Assembly: GCA_018401695.1 (NCBI GenBank)
Contig: JAGYKD010000002.1
Span: 364,636 to 428,635 of the forward strand
Direction of reading: 5' to 3'
Source of the DNA: Flavobacteriales bacterium
GTDB taxonomy: Bacteria > Bacteroidota > Bacteroidia > CAIKAF01
DNA length: 64,000 nucleotides
Shown here: piece by piece, positions 55,402 through 64,000 of the stretch
How positions within the stretch are numbered: position 1 is the first letter of the stretch
Layout of the letters: each line of letters starts with the position of its first letter
Program-made: the position numbers and the translations under genes
The notes under the pieces: generated by a model
The model's input: only the letters and a program-made list of their open reading frames with translations
Database searches by the model: none
What the model was told of the DNA's origin: nothing

Positions 55402-56952
55402 ATGCGGTCTATTGCAGGGATTTTGCTGGCCCTTTGTTTTGCAAGTTGCGGCCATAAGGAGCATAGCGAGAAAAGGATATTTAAGTACAACGAGCATTCG
55501 GGCATAAGCTCGCTTGACCCGATCTATGCGCGAAATTTGGCCAATATTTGGGCGGTAAGTCAAATCTATGAGGGCCTTACTCGTTTAGATTCCGATGGAA
55601 AAGTTGTGCCGGCCCTTGCGCTTTCCTGGTCTTGCGATTCTTTAGCTCAACGCTGGACCTTTGTTTTACGGAAGCAGGTGTATTGGCATCCCCACCCCCT
55701 GCTTAAGCCGAGGGCTGCATTTTGTGCTGAGGATGCCAAGGCTTCTTTAGAAAGGGCTGCTCAACATCCCTTTACCCAATGGCTTTTGAGCGATTTGGAC
55801 AGCATTTGGGTGCCCGATAGTCACCGGCTTTCTTTAGCTTTTAGTGGGCCAAAGCCTCAATTACCCGCCTTGCTTTCCATGCCCACCTTATCGGTTTTAC
55901 CGAAACCTATTTTGGGGGATAAGCAATTAAGAAGTAAGCCTTCCGGAACCGGGCCATTTAGATTGGTGGCTTGGCACGAGCAAGAAAAAATGGTATTGCG
56001 GCGCTTTGAAGACTATTGGATGCAAGAAAAGGGCAAGCAACTGCCGTATCTGGATGGCCTAAGCATTTCCTTTGTGAAAGACTTGCAAACGGCCAAATTG
56101 GATTTTTTGTTGGGGCGTTTGCACATGCTTCAGGGAGCAGAACCGGCCTTGCAGGAGAGTCTTCGTCAAGAGATTGAAAAAGGCGCTGATTTTAAGGAGA
56201 TTAATGGCATTTACTTAAACATAGAGTACATAGGCTTCCGCTTGGGTTCCAATCATCCTGTTTGTCAAAAACCATTGCTTCGAAAAGCCTTAGCTGCCGC
56301 TTTAAATAAGGAGGAACTTATTCGTGAAGTGCGGGCCGGCTTGGGTGAACCTGCAAACCGGGGATTTTGCCCTCCTGTGCTTAGCTCCGGCGGAATTCCT
56401 GAGGAAAAAGTATACCCGGATTCCATAGCTTTTTGGGTAAAGGAAGCCGGTTTTGAAAACCCCTCTCAAGTTCCTGAATTTGTGTTGCACACAGACCCGG
56501 CTTATGCTGCATTTACCACAGCCATTGTGGGCCAATGGAGGGCAGCGGGCTTTCAGGTGCGTTCAGAAGTTATGGATCGAAGCAGCCTTAAAGCCGCCGT
56601 GGCTCAAGGACACTTGGATTGTTTTAGAGCTTCATGGATTGCAGATTATCCCGATCCTTTGAACGTACTTTCTTTGTTCGACGCAGATTTAAAGGCACCC
56701 AATGGACCTAATTACACCCAGTTTGCTCACCCGGAGGTTCAAGAACTGTTGCATAATGCGGCTCGGCTGGCTCCCGGGCCGGGAAGGCAAGTATTGGTGC
56801 GGCAAATTGAAGGGCTGTTGAGAGAAGAAATGCCCGTTATACCTATGTATTACGACGTTTCCCAACGGTTTGTCGGATCGAATGTAACAGGCATGGAGCC
56901 CAATCCAATGAACCATCTAGATTTACGGAAGGTACGGTTGCTTGAACCTTAA
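55402..56952 (+). CDS. Extracytoplasmic peptide-binding lipoprotein (SBP family 5)
   Basis: This 516-aa protein has a lipoprotein signal (GILLALCFASC, Cys16). SBP_bac_5 (OppA/DppA) features are SSLDPIYARNLANIWAVSQIYEGLTRLD, KPSGTGPFRLVAWHEQEKMVLRRFEDYW, PLLRKALAAALNKEELIREV, CFRASWIADYPDPLNVL and EEMPVIPMYYD. It captures oligopeptides for an ABC permease, but no permease genes are nearby. Stand-alone members occur in Bacteroidota. The start is chosen at the Met giving a proper signal. Confidence 0.9.
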   Translation: MRSIAGILLALCFASCGHKEHSEKRIFKYNEHSGISSLDPIYARNLANIWAVSQIYEGLTRLDSDGKVVPALALSWSCDSLAQRWTFVLRKQVYWHPHPLLKPRAAFCAEDAKASLERAAQHPFTQWLLSDLDSIWVPDSHRLSLAFSGPKPQLPALLSMPTLSVLPKPILGDKQLRSKPSGTGPFRLVAWHEQEKMVLRRFEDYWMQEKGKQLPYLDGLSISFVKDLQTAKLDFLLGRLHMLQGAEPALQESLRQEIEKGADFKEINGIYLNIEYIGFRLGSNHPVCQKPLLRKALAAALNKEELIREVRAGLGEPANRGFCPPVLSSGGIPEEKVYPDSIAFWVKEAGFENPSQVPEFVLHTDPAYAAFTTAIVGQWRAAGFQVRSEVMDRSSLKAAVAQGHLDCFRASWIADYPDPLNVLSLFDADLKAPNGPNYTQFAHPEVQELLHNAARLAPGPGRQVLVRQIEGLLREEMPVIPMYYDVSQRFVGSNVTGMEPNPMNHLDLRKVRLLEP

Positions 56953-56959
56953 AAAGCCT

Positions 56960-59593
56960 TTAGTTATTAAACCAACCCTGCTGACGGTTGAGTTTAAGGG
57001 CCTGTAACAGCGTGCTTTTTACGTTGATGGTAAAGTTGTAGCTTTTTCTAAAACCAAAGGGAATAACGCTAAACCGCATTTCCCAACAGTGCATGTCTCG
57101 ATAAATTTCAAAGCTGGAGGTGGTAATTTGATCGTTGGCCAAATCGTAATTTACGTCGGCAACTACTTTCCACTTGGGTGTTAGGTTAAGTTCTCCTCGC
57201 AGCCCTATGGTATGGGTTAAAGTGCTGCGGTCAAAGGGACGATTGTACACAATATTGTAATTTAGCCCCAAACTGTAAGGAATATTGAAATCCACAAAAT
57301 AGCGATCATACATTGGGTCGTTTAGCAGCGTCTTTTCTTGTTCGGTAAGTTGACTTTGGTCTTGTTTCCTTTGTCCGCGCAGCGTAAAGTTTAAAGCCAG
57401 ATTCATGTTGGTTAGCCGGAAAAGTTTGCCATTATCCAGCTCAAATTGATTGATTCTCCTGGGAGAATTGTTTATGTATTGGAACTGATAAGGGTCAAAA
57501 GCCATATTCAAGTTAATGCCTATTAAATCGAACAAAGTTGTCCGGCCACCTAAGGTTAGGGGGCTTAGATTTAAGGAGTCACGCGCCAAATCATAGCTTA
57601 TGTTTAGCCTGAGCTGTTCAATTAAGGGTATACGCTTATCTTCCAAAACCGAGTCTTTGGCCGAAGGGCCCATTTTAGCCTCTAAGCGGTTGTTGATGCC
57701 TAGACTTACAATGCCAGCTTGTCCCTGAGGGCTGGCACCATATAAACCGATTTGATTTGGACTGTAGCTGGCCACTGAGCCGTTTGGTCCATAAAAGCCT
57801 GTTCTAAAATCGCCCAAATCGGGTCGGTAAGTAAAGTTAACGGCAGGCGAAAGGGTATGGCGAATACCTTTAAGTCGAGCGCTTTTAAAGCGAAGGGTTG
57901 AAAAAACATTGGTGGAGAGATTGGCAGAAATGTCTAGCTGTCGGGCGGAGCTGAATTTGCGTAGGGTGTCGTCTACCACGGTTTGTGAAACAGGGTCGAA
58001 CTCTCGTTCCAAGGCCCATAGGTGCCAGCGTTCGTCGTACCTCACTTGAGGAGTTATAAATAAATATTTGAGAAGGGTTAGGTTGGTATTCAGGTTAAAC
58101 TCATGCCGCATGCCTGCATTTGCATTTCCAATTTCACGCATGGGGTCAACAGAAAACAAGCTGTCTAAGGTATTGATTTGGTTAGCCGTCTGTAATCGGT
58201 AGGTAAGGCCAATATTTTCGTACCATCGAGCCTTTCCCAGGGCCTGAGCGCGCTTAAACGGATTAATTCGGCTCATGTTTAATACCAGCTCTGGCAAGGT
58301 AAAGGTAACTGCTCCGGTTTGGGTATTTTGAAAATGACGCAAACCTCCACTCAGGTTAAATGGACTGCCTCTAAAGGATTTTGAAAAATTAATGTTCGAA
58401 TTGAATTGGTTTTGCACAATACCCTGCACGTTTCCGCTGTTGAGTCGGTTAAAGCCCTGCGTTTGGACATTAACGTCGGCTTTAAAGGTGAAGGTGGGGT
58501 GCGATTTAGGGTCTTGCTGATGGTTCCAATGAAAGCTGAAATCTCTACTTAAACTAAAATCCTCTAAAATTTGGGGGTCGCCCGATTGAAATTGTGAAAA
58601 CTTTAGGCTTACTTCTCCTTGATTCTTGTACCTGTTTTTGTAGCGAAGCTGGGTTCTTGCGCCAAAACTAAGGCTGGTAAAAATATCGCCGGTAACCATA
58701 AGGTCCAGCTTGTCGCTTAAAGAAAAATAGTAGCCAAAATTTCTCAGGAAAAAGCCAAAGCCTTCTTGCTCCCCGTATTCCGGGAAAATAATGCCGGAAC
58801 TACGTGTTTCCTGGCTTGGAAAAAAACCAAAGGGAAGGGCCAATGGAGTAGGGACTTCGGAGATTCTTAACACAGCAGGACCGGTAACCACTTTGTCGTC
58901 CGGTATTACTTTGGCCTTTCCGGTGGCAATGTCAAAATGGGGGTGTTCTTTATCTGAGCATGTTGTGAAACGGGCGTTTTTGATGTATAAAACGTCGTTG
59001 GCTTCTTTTTTGGCCAAATCGCCATGCAAATAGGTCTCGCCATCTTGGGTTACCGCATCGCGGATTAAACCTCGTTTGGTCTTAAAATTATAATCCATTT
59101 CTATGGCATCAAAGGCCTCTTGCCCTTCGGCAAAATAGGGTCTGCCATGATGGTTTCCGGAGCTGTCTCTTCTTGGTTCGGCATGGAGCCTGGTGGTTTC
59201 CATGTCAATTTCCATATAGCCGGCATCTAAGGCTATGTTTTCGTAATTCACTTTTACGCTGTCGTAAAAGAACAACCTCCGGTTTTTTACATCAAATACA
59301 ATAGAATCCCCTGCCTCATACTCCACGGGGGCATCTAATGGACTTGGTTTGGCCTGCTTTCCGGAGTCAGGCGGCGCCGCAGGGTTGTTTGTGTTTGGGG
59401 TGGAAGGGGCCGGCGTAGCTGCGCTGTTGCTTGGTTGGGTGAGGGTGGGGTCGGCAAGTGTTGTGCTATCTGCGACTCCCTTCCCTTGTCTTCCATCGGG
59501 AGCATTATTAGCCTCTTTTAGGTTACGGCATCCCCCCAGAATTGTTATTAACCCTGTGAAGAAAAAAATGGATATGTAGCGGAAGCCCTTCAA
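56960..59593 (-). CDS. lptD: LptD-like LPS-assembly outer-membrane protein
   Basis: This 877-aa protein starts with TTG. A signal with a lipobox (ITILGGC, Cys22) and a Pro/Thr/Asn-rich linker (~45-85) lead to an OstA-like periplasmic domain (~90-290: YEAGDSIVFDVKNRRLFFYDSV, YLHGDLAKKEANDVLYIKNARFTTC). The barrel runs from ~300 to the end (FFPSQETRSSGIIFPEYGEQEGFGF). It inserts LPS in the outer leaflet. Two Cys (in TTCSDK, YRDMHCWEM) are present, but the disulphide set of E. coli LptD is not obvious. It is divergent from the amidase gene. Confidence 0.88.
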   Translation of the reverse strand: MKGFRYISIFFFTGLITILGGCRNLKEANNAPDGRQGKGVADSTTLADPTLTQPSNSAATPAPSTPNTNNPAAPPDSGKQAKPSPLDAPVEYEAGDSIVFDVKNRRLFFYDSVKVNYENIALDAGYMEIDMETTRLHAEPRRDSSGNHHGRPYFAEGQEAFDAIEMDYNFKTKRGLIRDAVTQDGETYLHGDLAKKEANDVLYIKNARFTTCSDKEHPHFDIATGKAKVIPDDKVVTGPAVLRISEVPTPLALPFGFFPSQETRSSGIIFPEYGEQEGFGFFLRNFGYYFSLSDKLDLMVTGDIFTSLSFGARTQLRYKNRYKNQGEVSLKFSQFQSGDPQILEDFSLSRDFSFHWNHQQDPKSHPTFTFKADVNVQTQGFNRLNSGNVQGIVQNQFNSNINFSKSFRGSPFNLSGGLRHFQNTQTGAVTFTLPELVLNMSRINPFKRAQALGKARWYENIGLTYRLQTANQINTLDSLFSVDPMREIGNANAGMRHEFNLNTNLTLLKYLFITPQVRYDERWHLWALEREFDPVSQTVVDDTLRKFSSARQLDISANLSTNVFSTLRFKSARLKGIRHTLSPAVNFTYRPDLGDFRTGFYGPNGSVASYSPNQIGLYGASPQGQAGIVSLGINNRLEAKMGPSAKDSVLEDKRIPLIEQLRLNISYDLARDSLNLSPLTLGGRTTLFDLIGINLNMAFDPYQFQYINNSPRRINQFELDNGKLFRLTNMNLALNFTLRGQRKQDQSQLTEQEKTLLNDPMYDRYFVDFNIPYSLGLNYNIVYNRPFDRSTLTHTIGLRGELNLTPKWKVVADVNYDLANDQITTSSFEIYRDMHCWEMRFSVIPFGFRKSYNFTINVKSTLLQALKLNRQQGWFNN

Positions 59594-59602
59594 GTCTGGC
59601 CT

Positions 59603-59610
59603 TAAATTTG
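59603..59610 (+). promoter_or_regulatory. -7 box of the amidase operon
   Basis: TAAATTTG, 16 nt before the ATG at 59627. On the opposite strand TAGCTTTG (59634-59641) could drive lptD, so the two promoters would overlap in a 33-bp intergenic gap. Confidence 0.5.
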
Positions 59611-59626
59611 CACGAACTCAACTAAG

Positions 59627-60802
59627 ATGTGGGCAAAGCTAATTAAAAGGCAAGTGCAATTCATGAGCAAGCGCAGCTTAGCTGTCGGCTTGTGGTTGAT
59701 TGGCTCTTTGGTAAGTGCACAAGGGGTCAAAACAGTGGTTATTGACGCCGGGCATGGGGGCAAAGATCCCGGCTGCCATGGCAGCATGATTAATGAAAAA
59801 GAGGTCTGTCTCAACATATCGCTTGCCCTAGGTGCACTTATAGAAGAGCACTTTCCGGAGGTAAAGGTTGTATATACCCGCAAAACCGATGTGTTTGTTG
59901 AGCTCTATAAACGGGCTTCTATTGCCAATAAAGCCAAAGCAGATTTATTTATATGCATTCATGTAAATGCTGCCGGAAGTGCCGCCGCACATGGTGCCGA
60001 AACTTATGTTTTGGGACTTCACCGAACCGACGATAATTTGGCCGTGGCCAAGCGTGAAAACGCGGCAGTCGTTTTGGAAGATAATTACGAAGAAAATTAC
60101 GAGGGTTTTGACCCCAATTCTGACGAAGGAAATATCATTTTTTCCTTGTATCAATCGGCCTACCTAAATCAAAGCTTAGAGTTTGCCGGCCATGTGCAAC
60201 ATTATTTTGTGGAGCATGCCGGGCGACACGACCGGGGCGTTCGTCAAGCCGGTTTTTTGGTGTTGGTCAAAACGGCCATGCCCTCGGTGCTCATTGAAAC
60301 CGGTTTTGCTACCAATCCGGCCGAAGAAAAGTTCTTGGCCTCCCAACAAGGGGTGCAAAAAATGGCCGAATCCTTGTTTATGGCTTTTGCTCGCTATAAA
60401 AAGTCGCGCGAAGGAGCCAGGTATGCCGGTATGGCTAAGGCTTTTCCGCATTTGAAAGAACATCATAGTCCCGGAAGCAATCCTCCTTCCTCAGAAAGTT
60501 CTGAGGCTTCCTCCGGTATTTCCAAGGAAGGGGTACACTTTGCGGTGCAGTTTATGTCCTCAAAAGATCAAATTCCGCTGAGTGACCCCAGGTTGAACAA
60601 AATTCCTGAAGTACATGTGTACGATCAAAACGACGGATGGTACAGGTATTTAAGCGGATGGACTTCAGATTACCATGTAATCTTAAGCATTAAAGATAAA
60701 GTGCACAACTTGGGCTATACCGATGCTTTTTTGGTGGCCTACAACAATGGAGAGAAAATTGGAATTAGCCAAGCTTTAAGCATAGTCGGCAAAAAGGACT
60801 AA
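59627..60802 (+). CDS. amiC: N-acetylmuramoyl-L-alanine amidase (Amidase_3) with a C-terminal SPOR-like domain
   Basis: This 391-aa protein may start here or at Met13 (MSKRSLAVGLWLIGSLVSAQ), which gives a cleaner signal peptide. Amidase_3 zinc residues are His in VIDAGHGGKDPG, Glu in INEKEV, and His in FICIHVNAAG, plus the catalytic Glu in VLIETGFATNP. A Ser/Pro linker (~285-300) leads to a SPOR-like domain (VHFAVQFMSSKDQIPL..YDQNDGWYRYLSGW), which targets denuded septal glycan. It cleaves peptidoglycan crosslinks at division. It is followed by the mlaD-like gene. Confidence 0.92.
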   Translation: MWAKLIKRQVQFMSKRSLAVGLWLIGSLVSAQGVKTVVIDAGHGGKDPGCHGSMINEKEVCLNISLALGALIEEHFPEVKVVYTRKTDVFVELYKRASIANKAKADLFICIHVNAAGSAAAHGAETYVLGLHRTDDNLAVAKRENAAVVLEDNYEENYEGFDPNSDEGNIIFSLYQSAYLNQSLEFAGHVQHYFVEHAGRHDRGVRQAGFLVLVKTAMPSVLIETGFATNPAEEKFLASQQGVQKMAESLFMAFARYKKSREGARYAGMAKAFPHLKEHHSPGSNPPSSESSEASSGISKEGVHFAVQFMSSKDQIPLSDPRLNKIPEVHVYDQNDGWYRYLSGWTSDYHVILSIKDKVHNLGYTDAFLVAYNNGEKIGISQALSIVGKKD

Positions 60803-60835
60803 GTTTGTGTCCTTATGCATTTTTAAACGCATAAC

Positions 60836-61795
60836 GTGAAAATTAAAATAAGCAGAGAAGCTCGGATTGGATTGTTGGTTACCCTCACCTTAGCAGGAAG
60901 CATTTGGGGTTTTTATTACCTCAAAGGCATTGATTTGTTCATTAGTTCTCGTTCCTATTTTGTGGTGTACCCGCATGCCGGTTTTATTGAGCCTGCCACT
61001 CCGGTTGTCGTAAACGGATACCAAGTGGGTATGGTGGCTGAAACGGAACTTCTTGATGGTTCAACGGGAACCATTTTGGTTAAGTTGCGCATCAACGAAG
61101 ACGATTTATTCATGGATAAGGCCACCACTGCAACCATTACTTCGCCCGGGCTTATTTCTTCCAACGTTATTGACCTTGAATTGGGCAGGAGCGGCGTGGC
61201 CGCTGAGGAGGGAGATACCCTTATCGCTGGCGAATCCATTGGTCTTGAAGCCACCGTAATGAATATGGTAGCCCCCATTTCGGATAAGGCCAATCGTTTG
61301 CTTTCTAGTCTTGACTCAGCCATGAGGCCGGTAAATCAGCACCTGCCGGGAATTATGGAAAACCTAGAAAGTACCAGTAGCCAAGTAAATCAAATGCTGG
61401 ACGAAAATCAACAGAACTTAAAATCTTCCCTAAAAAGCTTGCGCGAAGTAATGGCTACCCTAGAATCCAATAAAGGAAAACTGGATTCCATATTTGCTCA
61501 AGCCGATCGTTTTACCGACACACTTGCAGCTATGCCGCTTAGAAACACGCTTGACCGGGTTTCTAAGGCAGTCCAAGGGGTGGAAACACTATTGGCAGGG
61601 ATTCAAGAAGGGGAAGGCAGTCTTGGCGCTTTAGTAAAAGACCGCAGTTTGTACAATAAACTGGATAGTGCTTCCTTAAATCTTTCGAATCTGCTCTACG
61701 ACTTAGAGCACCATCCCGAACGGTACTTGCACTTTTCTTTGATTCATATCAATAAGGCCAAGAAAAAGAAAGAGCCGACCCAAACAAGGGATTAA
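60836..61795 (+). CDS. MCE/MlaD-family lipid-transport protein
   Basis: This 319-aa protein has a GTG start, one N-terminal transmembrane helix (IGLLVTLTLAGSIWGFYYL) and an MCE domain at ~35-115 (FVVYPHAGFIEPATPVVVNGYQVGMV, ATITSPGLISSNVIDLELG). A long coiled-coil or amphipathic tail follows. MlaD rings carry phospholipid between inner and outer membranes with MlaE and MlaF, which are not adjacent here. A TAAGTTTG box overlaps the amidase stop codon and could be an internal promoter. The position after the amidase is common in Bacteroidota. Confidence 0.9.
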   Translation: MKIKISREARIGLLVTLTLAGSIWGFYYLKGIDLFISSRSYFVVYPHAGFIEPATPVVVNGYQVGMVAETELLDGSTGTILVKLRINEDDLFMDKATTATITSPGLISSNVIDLELGRSGVAAEEGDTLIAGESIGLEATVMNMVAPISDKANRLLSSLDSAMRPVNQHLPGIMENLESTSSQVNQMLDENQQNLKSSLKSLREVMATLESNKGKLDSIFAQADRFTDTLAAMPLRNTLDRVSKAVQGVETLLAGIQEGEGSLGALVKDRSLYNKLDSASLNLSNLLYDLEHHPERYLHFSLIHINKAKKKKEPTQTRD

Positions 61796-61871
61796 ACGCG
61801 GCACGCAAACTTTCCTTGCCTTTTTGTAGTTTCGTAGGAGAGCGACGCTTATTTTGCTAAATGAGGATTGG

Positions 61872-63191
61872 ATGATTGAACAAATAGTTTTTGCTTTAGC
61901 CCTAGGCCTTGCCACATTCCTTTTTGTGAAGCGCATTAAGAGAATACGCAGGAATATTTTCTTGGGCCGACCACTGCCTCTGAACGACAAGAAATCAGAA
62001 CGTTGGAAACTCATGGCCATGGTGGCCATGGGGCAGTCCAAAATGGTGAAACGTCCTGTGGCAGGCTTTTTTCACTTCCTAATCTATGTGGGTTTTGTCC
62101 TCATTAATATCGAGGTGTTGGAAATCGTATTGGATGGTCTTTTGGGAACCCATCGACTATTTGCCACTCCTTTAGGAGCTTTTTACCCCATCGTTATTGG
62201 CTTTTTTGAGGTTTTAGCTGTGGCCGTTTTATTGGCCTGCGTGGTTTTTCTATACCGAAGGCATATTGGTAAGGTGCGCCGCCTGAATTTGCGTGAAATG
62301 AAAGGTTGGCCGCAAAAAGATGCTACCAATATATTGGTCATTGAAATTGTGCTGATGCTTGCGCTTCTGTTGATGAACGCAGCAGAAGGTGCATTCCCTG
62401 AACCTTACCAAACACCGGCTCCTTTTCTTGTGAGCGGTCTTTTAAGTCCAATATTGGCCGGATGGAGCTACGAAAGCCTTCATATTTTAGAACGCGTTTG
62501 TTGGTGGGGACACATTTTAGGCATTCTGGCATTTTTGAATTATTTACCCTTCTCAAAGCACTTCCACATTATTTTGGCCTTTCCTACCGTATGGTACAGC
62601 AAGCTCAAGCCCAAGGGAGCCTTCGATAATTTAGAGGCCGTAAAAAAAGAGGTAGAGCTCATGATGGATCCTAATGCAGATCCCTATGCAGCGCCTGCCC
62701 CTGATGCCTCCGCCGAGCCCGTAAAATTTGGGGCCAAAGACGTGCGGGATTTGTCATGGAAACAATTGCTGGACGCATACAGCTGCACGGAATGCGGCAG
62801 ATGTACCTCCGAATGCCCGGCAAACCAAACAGGCAAACTGCTTTCTCCCCGCAAAATCATGATGGATACCCGCGACCGACTCGAAGAAGTGGGTAAGGGG
62901 ATAGACGCTCAGGGCCCTGAATTTAAAGACGAAAAGCAGCTGCTTGGTGATTATATCAGCGAGGAGGAACTGTGGGCATGCACTACCTGCAATGCCTGTA
63001 CAGAGGCTTGTCCGGTTAATTTAGATCCCCTAAGTATTATCATTGATTTGCGCAGAGATTTGGTAATGGAGCAATCCAAGGCTCCGGCTTCGCTCAATGC
63101 AATGTTTACTAATGTAGAAAACAACGGCGCCCCTTGGCAATTTTCGCCGCAAGACCGAGGAAAATGGGCCGAAGAATTATCCCAATCATGA
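61872..63191 (+). CDS. Membrane Fe-S oxidoreductase (NarI-like helices plus two 4Fe-4S clusters)
   Basis: This 439-aa protein has five transmembrane helices in the first ~250 residues (IVFALALGLATFLFV, FFHFLIYVGFVLINIEVLEIV, IGFFEVLAVAVLLACVVFLY and others). A soluble ferredoxin domain follows with two cluster motifs, CTECGRCTSECP and CTTCNACTEACP. It resembles the iron-sulphur membrane subunit of heterodisulfide-reductase/glycolate-oxidase-type complexes and likely moves electrons to or from quinones. The ATG used (MIEQIVFALALG) is 6 codons inside the longest frame. It overlaps the next gene by 4 nt. Confidence 0.9.
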   Translation: MIEQIVFALALGLATFLFVKRIKRIRRNIFLGRPLPLNDKKSERWKLMAMVAMGQSKMVKRPVAGFFHFLIYVGFVLINIEVLEIVLDGLLGTHRLFATPLGAFYPIVIGFFEVLAVAVLLACVVFLYRRHIGKVRRLNLREMKGWPQKDATNILVIEIVLMLALLLMNAAEGAFPEPYQTPAPFLVSGLLSPILAGWSYESLHILERVCWWGHILGILAFLNYLPFSKHFHIILAFPTVWYSKLKPKGAFDNLEAVKKEVELMMDPNADPYAAPAPDASAEPVKFGAKDVRDLSWKQLLDAYSCTECGRCTSECPANQTGKLLSPRKIMMDTRDRLEEVGKGIDAQGPEFKDEKQLLGDYISEEELWACTTCNACTEACPVNLDPLSIIIDLRRDLVMEQSKAPASLNAMFTNVENNGAPWQFSPQDRGKWAEELSQS

Positions 63192-63976
63192 GTAGTTTTA
63201 AAGTAGCAACTATGGCCGAAATGGCCGCCGAAGGTAAAAGCCCCGACGTGCTCTTTTGGGTAGGTTGCGCCGGTAGTTTCGACGACCGTGCCAAACGAGT
63301 AACCAAAAGCCTGGCCAAAATTCTCCACTCCATCGGCCTTTCATTTGCTATTCTAGGCTCCGAAGAATCTTGTACCGGCGATCCGGCCAAAAGGGCCGGA
63401 AATGAATTCCTGTTCCAAATGATGGCTTTTCAAAACATTCAGGTTTTGAATGGTTATGGTGTAAAACGAATAGTAACCGCCTGTCCTCACTGTTTTAATA
63501 CGCTCCGAAACGAGTATCCTGAACTGGGTGGACATTTTGAAGTGGTGCATCACAGCCAGTTGCTCCAACAATTGCTCAACGAAGGCAAACTCCGCATTGA
63601 AGGAGGCGCTTTTAATGGCAAGCGAATTACCTTTCACGACCCCTGCTACTTGGGGCGCGCAAACGAGGAGTATGAAGCCCCCAGAGCACTTATGCAAAAA
63701 CTCGATGCAGAAATGCTCGAAATGAAACGAAGCCGGGCTAAAGGACTTTGTTGTGGTGCCGGTGGGGCACAGATGTTTAAAGAAGCTGAACCCGGCGACA
63801 GAGAAGTGAACCATGCCCGCGCCGAAGAGGCCTTAGAGCTAAAACCCGATGTGATTGCCGTAGGATGTCCCTTTTGCAATACCATGATGACCGACGGAGT
63901 AAAACATTACGAAAAAGAAAACCAAACTTCGGTGCTCGACCTTGCCGAACTAATTGCCCAAGCAAATGATCTTTGA
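63188..63976 (+). CDS. CCG-domain Fe-S protein (HdrB/GlcF-like)
   Basis: This 262-aa protein has two cysteine-rich CCG domains: WVGCAGSFD..SCTGDPAKRAGNEF with CPHCFNTLRNEY, then FHDPCYLGR with LCCGAGGAQMF and GCPFCNTMM. In HdrB such domains hold a non-cubane 4Fe-4S pair. It is translationally coupled (ATGA) to the Fe-S membrane subunit, so the two form one electron-transfer complex. The physiological donor and acceptor are unknown. Confidence 0.92.
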   Translation: MSSFKVATMAEMAAEGKSPDVLFWVGCAGSFDDRAKRVTKSLAKILHSIGLSFAILGSEESCTGDPAKRAGNEFLFQMMAFQNIQVLNGYGVKRIVTACPHCFNTLRNEYPELGGHFEVVHHSQLLQQLLNEGKLRIEGGAFNGKRITFHDPCYLGRANEEYEAPRALMQKLDAEMLEMKRSRAKGLCCGAGGAQMFKEAEPGDREVNHARAEEALELKPDVIAVGCPFCNTMMTDGVKHYEKENQTSVLDLAELIAQANDL

Positions 63977-64000
63977 GATCCCAAAAGAATTTTCCGACCA
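63966..64000 (+). CDS. Possible next gene, 3' truncated by the window end
   Basis: An ATG at 63966, overlapping the CCG gene by 11 nt, opens a frame to the window end (MIFEIPKEFSD). Overlapping starts are common in this operon, but eleven codons cannot prove a gene. Confidence 0.3.
   Translation, partial: MIFEIPKEFSD

Overview
The window comes from a member of the Bacteroidota, probably a Flavobacteriales-like or related lineage. Supporting signs are a type IX secretion (T9SS) C-terminal sorting domain on an M4 metalloprotease, a TamL-type lipoprotein BamA homologue, an LptD-like protein, BshC (bacillithiol synthesis), a ribosomal protein S16 with a long tail, and many genes preceded by the Bacteroidota -7 promoter box TAnnTTTG instead of a Shine-Dalgarno site.

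Region 1 (1 to about 10.85 kb) is an accessory, repeat-rich island. It opens with three modules of a displaced RHS tip plus a small secreted partner; only the partner of the first lies inside the window. The two complete modules start with a near-identical leader: a hairpin repeat called R here, a linker, then one or two copies of a ~120-150 bp imperfect palindrome called P. The second tip ends in a JAB/JAMM-like metallopeptidase domain. Three toxin-antitoxin modules follow (ParE/RelE-like, YefM-YoeB, PIN/VapC-like), interspersed with further R copies (six in total, all in one orientation), a 24-bp and a 33-bp tandem array built on the palindrome GCGACGCAT..ATGCGTCGC, and other dispersed repeats. 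tRNA-Cys with its terminator closes the island.

Region 2 (about 11 to 33 kb) is mostly chromosomal core: a CoA-binding protein, accD and a class I aldolase; tamL divergent from a SpoU rRNA methyltransferase; glpD; trmD; a secreted protein; a surface-type lipoprotein; ppk1; a large coiled-coil repeat protein; and an operon encoding a TPR protein, an outer-membrane barrel, a stand-alone HsdR-N nuclease-like domain and a glycosyltransferase.

Region 3 (33 to 44.4 kb) holds an FtsE-like ATPase, a large T9SS-exported M4 protease, an SGNH hydrolase, and a tightly overlapping four-gene unit: a LysM protein with a degenerate lytic-transglycosylase domain, two membrane-anchored or secreted SGNH proteins, and an MBOAT acyltransferase. 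The unit looks like an envelope O-acetylation system.

Region 4 (44.5 to 64 kb) carries a GAF histidine kinase, bshC, rplS, a DUF6580-like membrane protein, a DAO oxidoreductase, holA, an EVE protein, a HEAT-like protein, a fatty-acid hydroxylase, rimM and rpsP, a NUDIX hydrolase, a peptide-binding lipoprotein, lptD, a cell-wall amidase, an MCE/MlaD protein and two Fe-S/CCG proteins.

Two genome-scale patterns stand out. First, a family of structured GC-rich elements (called E here) starts with GGATGGA, ends with GACAGCC(C)GG, and sits in sense orientation at the 3' ends of at least five genes, supplying the stop codon of three. Second, several promoters place TAnnTTTG only 3 to 5 nt before the start codon, which predicts leaderless mRNAs.
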